From positions 1-64,000 of the forward strand of contig JAULBX010029821.1 of NCBI GenBank assembly GCA_032358255.1: a DNA stretch of 64,000 nt, written 5' to 3'. This document shows, in pieces, positions 23,665 through 35,200 of the stretch; position 1 is the first letter of the stretch; each line of letters opens with the position of its first letter. The notes below the pieces were generated by a model. That model was not told the origin of the DNA, ran no database searches, and worked only from the letters and a program-made list of their open reading frames with translations. A program made the position numbers and the translations under genes. This DNA is from Heterotrichella gracilis. Taxonomy: Eukaryota; Sar; Xanthophyceae; Tribonematales; Xanthonemataceae.

Positions 23665-25706
23665 ATGGGCAAGTCTAGCAAAAAGAAGAAGCCCGCATGG
23701 GATGCGCAGTCCGTACACGATGCGCAGTCCTCCCAGGTGCGTGGTGGTAGAGTCAGCATTGATTGTGCAAGCATCGGATGTGGCTTTGGAATGCTTGCAT
23801 GTCGACTTGAGTGACTTACGGCAGCAGCACCCACAGGGCTTGCCGCTTCCTTGTCATCAATCCTTGTCACTGTGATATACTCAGCAACCATGGTTCGAAG
23901 TGATATGGTCAGACGGAAACTGCAGTCTGTCAGATATGCATGCATTGCACGTTGCCCTCGAGTAACTTGCGGCAAGCAGCTTTCAAGGGCCTAATTTGAA
24001 ACTGGGTTCCTGCATCTTCGCCATATGTGACTACCAAGACGTCCGTCGTTGCCGAAAGTTACCCCTGGTTCTGAATGGAGTGGTGTGCTTGGTGTAGGCT
24101 CAGTCTTGCTGGGCAGAACAAAAGGAGAAAGCCAGGCAGACCTTCTCTGACTATCCCGACACCCTCTATGGACTCTACAGCGTTGCTTTCACCGACCTCC
24201 TCGCATTGGCAAAGAAGTGGACCCCTTCCCTTGCTGTAAGTGTATTGCCCCATGATTTTCCCTCTCCATGTGCACCTGACGCTGCACCCCAAGGGCCTTC
24301 AGGCATCAAAGGCAAAGAGGAGCAGGCAGACAGTACTCAGCTTCTGAAAACGCTGGTGGTTCAAATCTGTACTGTGGGCAACAGCAAAATGTGGCTCTGC
24401 CCCATGTGTGAGAGATATGAAAGGTGCACAAGGGAGCAGCCAGAGGCATTTGCTAGGTAGGGGTTGCTGGTTGACATACTGGGTGTGGCATGGGTGAGTC
24501 CATGTGCAAGCCGCGTGCACTAAAATTTGCACCTTCTTCTTGCTGTATGCATGACAAAGATCATTATGGTCCGCGCTCACAATGGGTCCATTGGGTAAGT
24601 ATCATTTTGTGCCCGGCCCTATGCCGTGGACAGATTGTTGATTCCACGTACAACCGCTGATTACTTTGTTTGGCGCATCAGCTGGCTACAGCTTGCGTGT
24701 GGATGTATTTAAACCCCATTTAATTTTGATGGGAATACCTGACACCCCTTGGGGATGCACCTGTGCAGGCCCTGCCACACCCACCAAGGCACCGCGGGCA
24801 CGTCACCTCCAGCACAGCAGCCAATCACCACCCGAGGCAGCAGATGCAGAGAGTGATGCAGCGCTGCGGAACATCCTGGGGATGCTGCTGCCAGGTGGTG
24901 TGCACAAAGCTGGCAGGAAGAGCGCTGATGTGGCACCTGCGCCGGCCAATCAGTATGCATCAGGCCTGCCCTTCCCCATATCTAGGCCTGTAAGGGTACC
25001 TCCAGTGCCACATCAGCACAGTCTGCCAGGTGGCAGCAGCAGGGCGTACCAGGGGGAGGAACATCACCTGAGTCGTTGGTGCAGACACTGGCGGGGATCA
25101 GCCTGAGGCCACAGCCATCCCCGCCAGTACAGGGCACAATCCCCACTGAGCCCAGCCAGCCTCCTCCCCCCACACCATTGGCCAGGCAAGCAGGTGGTGC
25201 AGTGGCGCCCCCCCAACAGGCACCAGCACCGGGCAGCACCAGCCAACCACGGGCACCAGGCACCGCCCGCTTCCACTGCCCCCTGACCAAGGTGCGTGGT
25301 ACATGTCATGGGCTCCAGCTGACACACCTTACAAACATAGCATGAGTCGGCGCTAAGCGTTGAAACCTGTTCTGGGATTGCATCCGTGCCAATGTTCTTG
25401 TACCTGTAGCCATTGGTGACACCCCCCTTGGTGACACTTGTACGCAGCCATTGTAATGCATATGAAATAACCATACCCTGGATTGTAATACATTTTATAC
25501 GATTAACTGTGCAGGAGCTGCTGTGCGACCCCATGATTGCCGCAGACGGCTACACCTATGAGGCCGCTGCACTGCGCGACTGGCTGGCGCACCACAACAC
25601 CTCCCCCGTCACTGGGGCGCCCCTGGAGCACAGCCACCTGTTCCCAAACCATGCGGTGCGTTCAGCTGTTTCTGCGCTGAAGGAGGAGATGGGAAGAAGC
25701 ACATAA
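23665..25706 (+). pseudogene. Zinc-finger/U-box family copy B, internally shortened
   Basis: Compact plus-strand relative of copy C. Segments: 23665-23736 (MGKSSKKKKPAW, phase 0, like exon 1 of copy C); 24104-24235 (SCWAEQKEKARQTF, like exon 2); about 24,299-24,458 (STQLLKTLVV ... KMWLCPMC, start of the zinc finger); 24769-25291 (Pro-rich; LRNILGMLLPGGVH, ANQYASGLPFP, then FHCPLTK); 25515-25706 (ELLCDPMIAADGYTYEAAALRDWL ... NHAVRS, the U-box). Everything matching exons 4-17 of copy C is absent. Segment 2 exits in phase 0 while segment 3 needs phase 1, and the Pro-rich exon changes frame once between ANQYASGLPFP and QQQGVPGGGTSPESL. The copy is therefore probably decayed, although the U-box exon itself is intact. 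Confidence 0.6.
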
Positions 25707-26812
25707 AAGGACAAACATGACGATTTGTTGCGGCAGCTGTACTACTGGTTCCTATTAATGGCACCTATTCCGCACACCTTGGCGGTATTTCAAAATTCCG
25801 CCAACAATTCTGAGCCAGACTTCCTACCTGGTATCTTTTGATGAAATTTGTAAACGGTATCCATCTTTGGAGGCTTTATTTTTGCTGTGGTGTCGGGGCC
25901 GAGTGAGGTAATGGCACTCCAGCCCCAAGTTAAAGGTTGAGATGGCCTGTTTAGGGTACAGGGAAACCCCGGAGAAAACCCGCAAGGCCCAGTGGGGTCA
26001 AGATCTGAGTGGGGTTTCCGCTGTCTTTATTTCCGTGTACGAAGTCACTGTAAGATTGTGCTTATTGCTTTTGGGGCTGGGGATAGCCGTTGACAACATT
26101 GCCATTCAGGATTACTAGCCGTGGCCCTTTGGCTAAGGGGGGTCCTAATGGTTGGTGGCCAGGTGGTTGTAAATAGCAGCCTTAGCGATCTGTTCTTGAC
26201 CGCACCTTGTTATGTGTTCCCACACAGCACCTGCAGTTGGCACTTCCTTCTCCAGTGGATGGCCGACTGGACAACTACAGAAACACCATTAAAAAAAACT
26301 TAGTACGAAAATACCGTCAATTGATTTACTTCATCCGACTTCGTCTTCAGAAGTAGAGTTCAGGTTTAAGCTTCCAACAACCTTGTTCAAGGACGATTTA
26401 ATACCTGCTCACAACGTATATATGTCGCAGTACCGTGGCTACACATGTCTTGTGCACATGCATGCATGCATATTGGGCAATATCGCATATTGGGGCAATA
26501 TCGCCAGCTTAGCTGAAGTACTTAAGGCAACGCCAATAGTCGGACTTTATTCGGGGGTTATACAAGCTGATGACACGCTGGGCAAGATGGTTTTCGAGAT
26601 GGGTAGGAACATCTTCCATCTGGGAGCACACCAAGAGTCAGCGCTGTGCAGCCTAACTCATCGTGCGGGCTGCTAGCTGTCATATGCGTAGTATATCCGT
26701 TGCCCACTGTCTGAATACCCCAATTGTGGGCCAGGACCTGCTTGTAACTTTTATCCAAAGCACTAGGACTAAGTCCCACCCAAGAGTGACAATGCATTCA
26801 TCATTCACAGGG
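25707..26812. other. Spacer, no supported gene
   Basis: A frame at 26,383-26,676 is open but has no recognisable motif or splice partners. A short tandem word, gggcaatatcgcatattg, is imperfectly doubled at about 26,473-26,505. Confidence 0.4.
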
Positions 26813-28634
26813 TAAGAACACTGCTTTCACCCCTCAACTCAAGAGTGAGGGTTGGTGGCCTCTGTGGGGCAGGGCTGATGTCAACAGCAGCACCGAATCG
26901 CTGAAGCAGTCCTTGAAGCAGATCCTGCAAGAGAGGAATAGTCAGCTAGGAAAGCAGTTGGTAGCCCTGTTGGAAACGCAGCTAGAAAAGCATAATGTTG
27001 CAGAGTGCAACCATCTGACTGGCTTGACCTAGGATGTCAGGGCAGTCCAACAGATGGTCAGGGAACTCCACCAGGACGTTAGGGCAGTCAAGTGCTTGCA
27101 GGCAACATGAATGAGCATCAGACTCGTTTGGAGATCGTAAAGTGGCGGGGTGGGGACTTTGCTCAACCGGTGTGTGTGGGCTCCCTTGGAGACCTGCTTG
27201 CCTGCTACTTTCCTTGACTGGTTCAGCTGAAGGGGCGTGCAGCCCTGGTGACGAAGCTAGTGGACCACCTGGTGGAAAACGACATCCCCTGCAAGTTGCT
27301 GCGGAGTTTTGCTAGGGTAAGTGCGCTGCAGAGCACTGTGGTGGTATTCAGTGTCCACCTGTTTGCTGTTGAGCCCCCAAAGGTTCTCAGCATCCCAGGT
27401 ACCGGAACTCAGGTATCCCCATGATGTCGATGTTCCCAACGCGTGGTTCACCACCACATATGTACATGTTGTGCATTGGATTGTAAGCTGGAGGGGCAGT
27501 AATTCCACCTGAGCATAGCTTGCTTGGCCACGGTGATAGATTGCAACTTTAGTACTTCCAGGTCCCTGTCACGTTGACTAGTGACACCACTGACTATCAA
27601 CTAGTCTCACCTGCTGCTTGCAGTCACAACCTGTTATTGGATTTGCAGGCACACTCCCTAGACAAGCTTTGGTATGATACCGTGGGGAGTCCCAATATGA
27701 GTGTGTGGGGATTCACATTGATGGGCTTGCCAATGATGGGCTTGCCAATGATGCACTGAAGGCTGCACTGGGCAAGTTGCGCAATGCAGTGCAAGTGAGG
27801 AGTGATGAGTTGAAGCTACGGGAGGTATGCAGCACCTTGTACATTCTTTGTCAGGGTCTTCCCAAAACAAATACCACTGAATGGTTGAATGCAATTTTGT
27901 TTCTTACTCAACGCCACTCGCCCACCATTGAGGACTAATGCATGTAATACAACCCTCTTGGCGGGCTGAAATGTTTGCGGTCTGCCATGCGTGCACGTGG
28001 GTGCATGGGTGAAGGGCTGCTTGTGCCTGCATTTTGCTGTGCATTTTTGAGGTTTGATGGGTTGATGTATACATGTTGTTTAGCCTTCTGCCACTGCAAT
28101 TTATAACACCAAAACCCATAATACTGACAGCGTAATGACATGCCTTGACATCCACGGTGTGCCTCAATTAAATAGGCCTTGAATCCCTGCCGTTTGGAAA
28201 TGCACACCCTTCTAATATCCTGATTTTTCCTGGTACAGGTGTTGACAAACCAACCAGGCCTCGACATCATGTGCTGGCTGGCGGCGGCGCTCCCACAGGT
28301 CTACTTGCATGGCACCAAAAAACTGCCCAGCCAACAGCTGGGAATTGATGTGCGGGGGTGCGTGCATGACCTTGGGGAGCGCATGGTGTTTGAAATCGGC
28401 GCGGTGCAGTCTACCCGCAAGTGCAAGGATAGTGTGCAGCAGCTGGGGCTGCAGCTGGCTGCGCTTTCAAAAATGGCGCAGGTGATTTGTGGCATTCCAC
28501 AGGATCACACAGACCTGGTTGGGTGGCTGATTTGTGACCGCAAAGTGATTGACAAGCGACACATTGACAATGCGCAGCAACAAATTGTAGCAAAAGCTCA
28601 ATGGGGGTACACCTTGGAGGTGTATCAGTACTAA
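26813..28634 (+). CDS. Unrecognised multi-exon protein with coiled coil
   Basis: Exons I can support: 26813-about 27030 (SEGWWPLWGRADVNSSTESL, then a Gln/Leu-rich coiled coil), a stretch to about 27,170 (DVRAVQQMVRELHQDVRAV; EHQTRLEIVKWRGGDFAQP), 27227-27316, 27399-27482, 27562-about 27,670, about 27,690-27824 and 28239-28634 (last; ends in a stop). Exons 27227-27482 and 27824/28239 are phase-compatible; the joins near 27,030 and 27,670 are not settled, and a TAG lies in frame at about 27,030 unless a 36-base GT-AG stretch there is removed. The last exon reads GERMVFEIGAVQST, then KDSVQQLGLQLAALSKM; an E-x-G-x-x-x-S strand followed by an amphipathic helix recalls PD-(D/E)XK-like nucleases, but this is weak. 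A 15-base tandem repeat encodes DGLAN twice. No function is assigned. Confidence 0.45.
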
Positions 28635-29225
28635 GCCTCAAACTTTCTCCGTTGTCTTTCCTTTCTTTGCAAGCATTTTTTTGTTTTCAACATCACCTGT
28701 TATACCAAGGCATGTGATCACGCTCTCAGTTCTTCATTTTTGCTTTTGGGTTGGGGTATCTGTGTGTGTTATCCACTGAGGACTGCACCCTGGCACGCTC
28801 CCTAGGGATGAATGGCTAGGATCATGATACAGGCTCGCGTAATGGGCGGCGCATATATCCACAGCTGCTGCTGCCCTGTTCATGCCTTGGGAGTTTGCGT
28901 TGAAAGATCCATTTTTACTTGTTTAGTTAACTTGCAGTAGTCTGTTGCCATTGCGACACATCCCCATAGGCAGATAATATTGTTGGAGGGGCTCTGGATT
29001 GCCTACCTCTACCAACCTTGGGTAACAAGAGAATGTTGTTTTTGAGCCAGCCAAACTTTTTGGCAAAAGTCCTCCTGAATAAATACACGAGGACTGCAGT
29101 GATGGGCATTGCCTAGCGTCTACAACGCACAAATAAACAAGCTGTGGCTGCATGCCGGCAGGATGGACCATTGCACCTGTGGGATATAGAGTTCTTTGCA
29201 GACTTTGACTGTGTCATCGTAGTGA
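28635..29225. other. Convergent 3' spacer
   Basis: Lies between the end of the coiled-coil gene (plus) and the end of the ferric reductase (minus). It holds no recognisable gene; it should contain both polyadenylation regions. Confidence 0.5.
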
Positions 29226-32200
29226 TCAGAATTGGCTGGTTGCAGCGTGGTAGCTCAGCAGCGGCAGGCGGCCCCAATGGCTATTCCAGGAGGAGCACTC
29301 AGCACGCACGGCGGACAGCAGTGCACTGGGACCTGCAGGGCGTGGGAAAGAACCTTCATCAGCAGGGCGGGTTCACGAAAAGAAACGTCATTGATGATTG
29401 ACCAGCAAGAGGTGCATGTAGGTGCACGCTTGTGAGATATCCGATGATTAAACTTCCACGCGTGACGCAGCCTAATCCAAATTATCCACACATAGAGGGT
29501 GGTAATGATCATCATGCCTTGCTGCAATGCTTCACAATAAATAAAATAAAGCTTTGCATTTTCTTCTCTGTACTAGAAATTACAGGAAAAATTGAATTTT
29601 TTTATTTTTTTTTAGTACGTTTGTGGCATGAAGGTAATGTAGCTGCCCTGTATATTCCTGGCAAGAGGAGCATTTTAAATACCTCACCTGCCGCAAACAC
29701 CCCAACTTCTTCCACCCCCTTCTCTCCACCATTTGCCACATCTCCCAGCAGCGCGCCTATGTCTGGCCTGCCATACTGCAGTGTGATGCTGGGGGGGGCT
29801 GCCACAGAGGGGCTGGCATTGCGATTGCCCGCAGCAGCAGCAGTGGCTTGGGCAAGGGGGTCAGCAGCTGGGATAGCATATGCATGGCTGTCGGGATGTG
29901 CTTGTGGGCCACGGCTGGTGGTGCTGGCTGTGGTGGACCTGCAGGATATGCGCACCATGCTGTAGTCACCGTGTATTTTCTGTTTTTCAATGTGATATAG
30001 TATAGACTGCGGCAAGGTGCTCTTGCAACATTCAGCATTAAAGTTACTAGAATTACTGTGAAAGGTTATAGATTTGGATGCAATGCATCAAACCCTACAC
30101 CACGCCATCTTATTTCACCTTGAGTTGGTGCGCGCTTTGATGCCAAAGATGAGCAGCGCAGGAAGGCCCATGGCACCCACGGGCATGCCAATGAAAACAA
30201 GCAAGCCAGCCTGCACCAGGTTCAGTTAAATAAAAGGAAGACAAACAACCGCCCCAAAGCGAGCATAGTGAATTGCTCATTACTTGTGCGCGTGTATATG
30301 CACTTGCAGGTGCATGGGCATGCCCACTCGCGTGTCCCTGTGTTTGGTTAATGCACATGAAATGGACAGAAGGGGACTGTATGGTGGGTACATGGATAAG
30401 AGTATACAGGATTACTATTTCTGTAGACTCTCCAATGAGGCAGGTGGTTTCAAATTGAGTGACAGCAAAACAGGCATGGCCCATATGACCCACTCTGCCG
30501 CAGTTGGCAACAGTTCCCATAGGGTTTAGGGCAATATGTGGCCAGGCATTTCCCGCCAGCATGCATCAGACTGAGTGCCGCTCACCAGCCAGTAAAGGTC
30601 CCCTGTCACGGGGTTTAGGGTTTGGGGTAAATTGGTGGCCAGGCATTTTCCTCCATAAATGCATCAGTGCCCCTCACCAGCCAGTAAGGGTCCCCTGTCA
30701 CTGGGTTCACTGCATCCCCAAGCACATGGGCGCTCCACATCAGCAGAGTGAGGAAGTAGGCCCCCACGAAGCACATCACATGGGCAGCAGCATACACCCA
30801 GGGGCCACCCACAAGAAAGGGGGGCAGGCACCTGGGGGCGAGGGGGGAGGTTCAGCATAGTGAGTGAGTGGGTGGCAACATTCCAGCTTGGCAGAAACTC
30901 AGTTTCTGTAGTACAGCATCAGTCCATGCTGATAAATTAGGTAAGTGCACTCGTCTCGAGTACAAGATCGCTGTTGGTTGGGTAAGTTTACTTTTAAAAA
31001 GTGAGACAGGGCGTGTGCATACATAGTTTTGCCGGTATTACGCTAGTTGCACCTACATCCATGCGTGCATGCGCCACGTTTTGCATTTATGCCACTGTAG
31101 GGTCCCGACCACATGCAAGAATGTCAATGATAACAGTAGGCCAACACCACAAGCAATTACGCAACCCCTACCTTGCCACAGGCCAGTTGAATGGGCCCCC
31201 GCGCGGCACGCATTCCCCGCCCTCTCCGACACCACCACCATCACCACCACCATCACCACCACCACCTCCAAGCACACGGTAGCTGCGCTTCATGGCCTGC
31301 TGTAGGCTGTACGCGCTGTCCCCTTTGCTGCTCTCGTCCCCATCTCCCTCACTGCCTGAGCCCCCATCCATGGTCTTAACATCACTGCACAGCTTCCTGA
31401 GGGCAGCCACGTCAGCAGGGCTAGCACTGTCCAAAGCACCTTTGGCGCTGCTCTCAGAGCCAGAGTTGGGGGTACCTAGGAGCAACCAAAAGAAACAACA
31501 AATGAGCAGAATGTACTGCACATACTGCAAATAATTCTTTTAACACTACTCCTAAAGTCCCATTCAATTATTGAACTACTATGCAACTTGATAAATGAAT
31601 AAGTTGCATATGACCATTGCCGTTGCTTCCAGAGCCAGAGCTCGTGGGCATACCTAGCCGGGCAAAGTAAATAGAAAACTAGAAGAATTCTAACAGATTC
31701 TATGCTCAACAGGCGCCGCATGTGCAAGACTGACTGCTAATCTGGCTATTTTGCTGAAATGCATGTAACTAACTACCTAACTATGCGCAACAGGCGTGCG
31801 CAAAGGTGTTTAAATAAAACTTGATAACCGAAAAGCTTACGTGGCGCATCAAATATATACAATTTCAAAGCTTGATGATTGTGCGGAACCTTTTGAGATA
31901 ACAAGGACAGGGTATGCATGTCCAGCGCCCTGCACACCCACCTGGTAGGGTATGCATGTCCAGTGCCAGGCACCCCTCTGGATCACATGGTGGGCCCAGT
32001 AGTGCCCCGCCGGTGCAAAACAGGTGCGCCTCCAGCCACCCACAGCCCCTGCAAACAAAGCAAGAACATACCATTTAGAAGAAAATATCAAATAAACATT
32101 GAAAAATACTGAAGAATATTGGAGGACAGCTGCCGAGCAGGTGAAATGTTGGCTAAAGGCTCAATAAATGAGGAGCATGGTTATCTTGTTTTTATTGCAT

Positions 32201-35200
32201 ATATGCGTCCCCCCTCACCGGTTCCTGACCCCATCCAGCGCGCGCGCCACCATATCCAGCTCAGCAGGTGTGCGCGCAGCCACCACCAGTACCAGGCGCA
32301 GGGGGGGTGTCTCAAGGACAAGCAGGTCGTGCAGCATGGCAAGCACGGGGGTCACCTGGGGACAAAGGAGAGGAAATTATTATGAACTTAAAATAAGTAA
32401 TACAGATAATGGATGAAGAAATGGAGCTTGGCAAGCACGGGGGTCACTTGGGGACAAAGGAGGGGAAATTAATCAAGAAATAAAATAAACTACAAGATTC
32501 TATTTAAATACAAGATGTATTTAAATACAAGATTCTATTTAAATACAAGATGTATTTGACAGTCACGTTTAGGGAGCCAACCCGGGGTCATACTGAATAA
32601 TTACAATGAACAAATATAGATGGTAAACAAGTCTCATCCACGATTTCAAATTAGGATCGACACACAGAAAGTCACACAGCGAAAGATAGTCCAATGCTAA
32701 GGTGCAATGCCAAGAAATAAAAGAAAGATACATCACCATAAAACGCAAAGGTCACGGAGAAGAGGTGGTTGGGGGGATTGCGGCAGCTGAAGTGCTGGTG
32801 AGCTGAAGGGCAAGGTAGGGGGAAGCTGGTTTGACACAGGCACTCCAATGCACAGGCCTGGGATACTACGCCTGGGATATGACAATGACAATGTGGATGC
32901 GTGGCTACTCAATGGGTGATGACATGTAAGTGTGGTTGACTTACCCCGATGCCCCCGGCAAACACCACCAGGTGCTGGTAGCGCACCCACTTGCGGGCAG
33001 GCGCAGGCAACCCAAAGGGCCCATTGATGCGCACCAGCACCTCCTGGCCGTCACAGGCATCCACGCTTGCAAGCAGAGCCTGCAAGGCCACCATGTTGGT
33101 TGGAATACTCCATGGGAATAACAATGGAGTATTATTGTTATTCCATAATAACAATATTATGGAATTATAATAATTCCATAATTATGTTTATAAACACACG
33201 AATGAATAGCTACAACCTCGTGGACCCAGGCACCTACAACCTTGAACCAAGGGCTACCTGGGAGGTAGCCCTCTATATCTCCTTAGTATAACGGGTATAT
33301 TCTTGTATACCTGTTTCTTATTTGACTACCACTTATTCCAGTGCTCACCATGGAAAACCTGCCTGTGCCTTGAAATACACTACGCGCAATTGTTTGCTCA
33401 GGTAAGATAATTATATTACTATTACTATAATTGCCACAATGCCTACCTGGGACCAGCGGCCCGCCCCCTTGACATACAGGTCCATGTCTATCTCAGCCCC
33501 TGTGGCGCTGGCGGCTGTGCCCGGCAGGGGTGGTATGGCGGTGAGGGGGTGCCACTCCCATCGACTGATAGCGGGGATGCACACCCACACCTCGCGGCCC
33601 CAGGCACCAACCGCCTGAACCCAGAAGGAGAAAGGGGAAATAGCAAGTATGCTCCACACCAGAAACCAATTGATTGGAACCGCATGCACATGCACAATGA
33701 ACACATATGTACACAAGAATAAACAAACAGGTATGTTATTACCGCTCCTCAAAACAACATATTATTATCTGCAGACAATCCTAGTGTTGTGTCCCCCACC
33801 TTGTTCACCCGCAGCCTCAGCGCCACCAGCCCCCCATCTCCCGCCATGGCCGCCACCCGTGCCTTGACCACGTGACTAGACTGCGCGGAGCGGTACACAA
33901 CGTCCAGGAGGTACAGAAGCAGGCCTGCAGGGTCAAAAATACTGAGAAGTGAGTTATAAATTTGCTGCCAGGCCGTGCGCAGTAGGAGGAGGAGTTGAGA
34001 AAAAAAGGGCATTGCCCTCCTGTCCACAACTCCCTAACCATCAAAAAACAATAAATGGATAGTGTATTATATGATTAGAAAAATAATAAGCAGAACAAGC
34101 TACGAGAATAAAGGTCGAGTCCACGAGAGTGGGTGCTGCAAGACTAAGTCTGTACAGTACTTAAAGTGCTGTACAGTGCACCGGAACAAGGTGTGTGCAT
34201 GATGGCAACAACATTGTATGTCGCCATGTTGTCTTCAAGACCTGGTGCAACATATGGCGATGTACCAGCAGGCAAATGCTTTCCCTATTTTTGAAAGATT
34301 TTAAAATAGGGAAAGATAAATGATTTTATATTGCATATTCTAAACATCGTGACGCACATCTGTACGTATTCTGAATATCCACGATGCACATCTGTATGTA
34401 CTACTACTGTTTTGCTATTCAAGTTGAATATCGCCATGGCACATGCGTCGTTGCGTACCTGGTGCGATGTACGCCCACATGCCCGCAAAGTGCATCATTG
34501 CAAAGGCCATGAAGAGCACAAAGCCCAGCACGTGCACGCGGTAGAACAGCTGCAAGCGCAACAACAGGATCAGCAGGGGTGCCTTGCAGGGGTTGTCTAG
34601 GGTTTAGGGTTGGACAGGCAGCAACCGGTGTACTTTGCAGATCAGAGCCAGTGGATGCACTTACAGGCACAGAGGCAGTGGGCTGACTCAGTGGCAGGCT
34701 AGTACCAGTGGCAAACTAGATTATTGAGTCGGCTAGCCAGCTAACTAGGCACCATTTGCCAGCTATATTTGACCCTGTGAAGGTTAACGGGGTGCAGAAG
34801 GCAATATAATCACGACAATCTAGCCTGTAGCCTGTCCTTCAACATGTGCGCTAATTGAGGTGGACATAGCAAAGAGGGCAATACCCCCATTTCATTACCT
34901 CCTGCGATTACTCCCCGGCTATTACTCCCCTGTCCACCATGTCCTCTAGCACCAGCAGGGGGATGGCATATCTACTGAAAACCGTCTCAGCCAAACCTCA
35001 AAAATGCAACAATAGGTTAAAAACCTATGCAGCCTGTCCTTGAACAAGCGCGTTTATTATGGAAGAGGGGTTAGCAGCGAGGCGCCTCACCTCAAACCAC
35101 CTCCGGCGCACAAACTGCAGCGAGCAGCCCCACATGACCAGCTGCACCCACCACGCCAGGCTGCCCGCTAGGTTGTTGATTGCGTTGTAGTTCTGCCACT

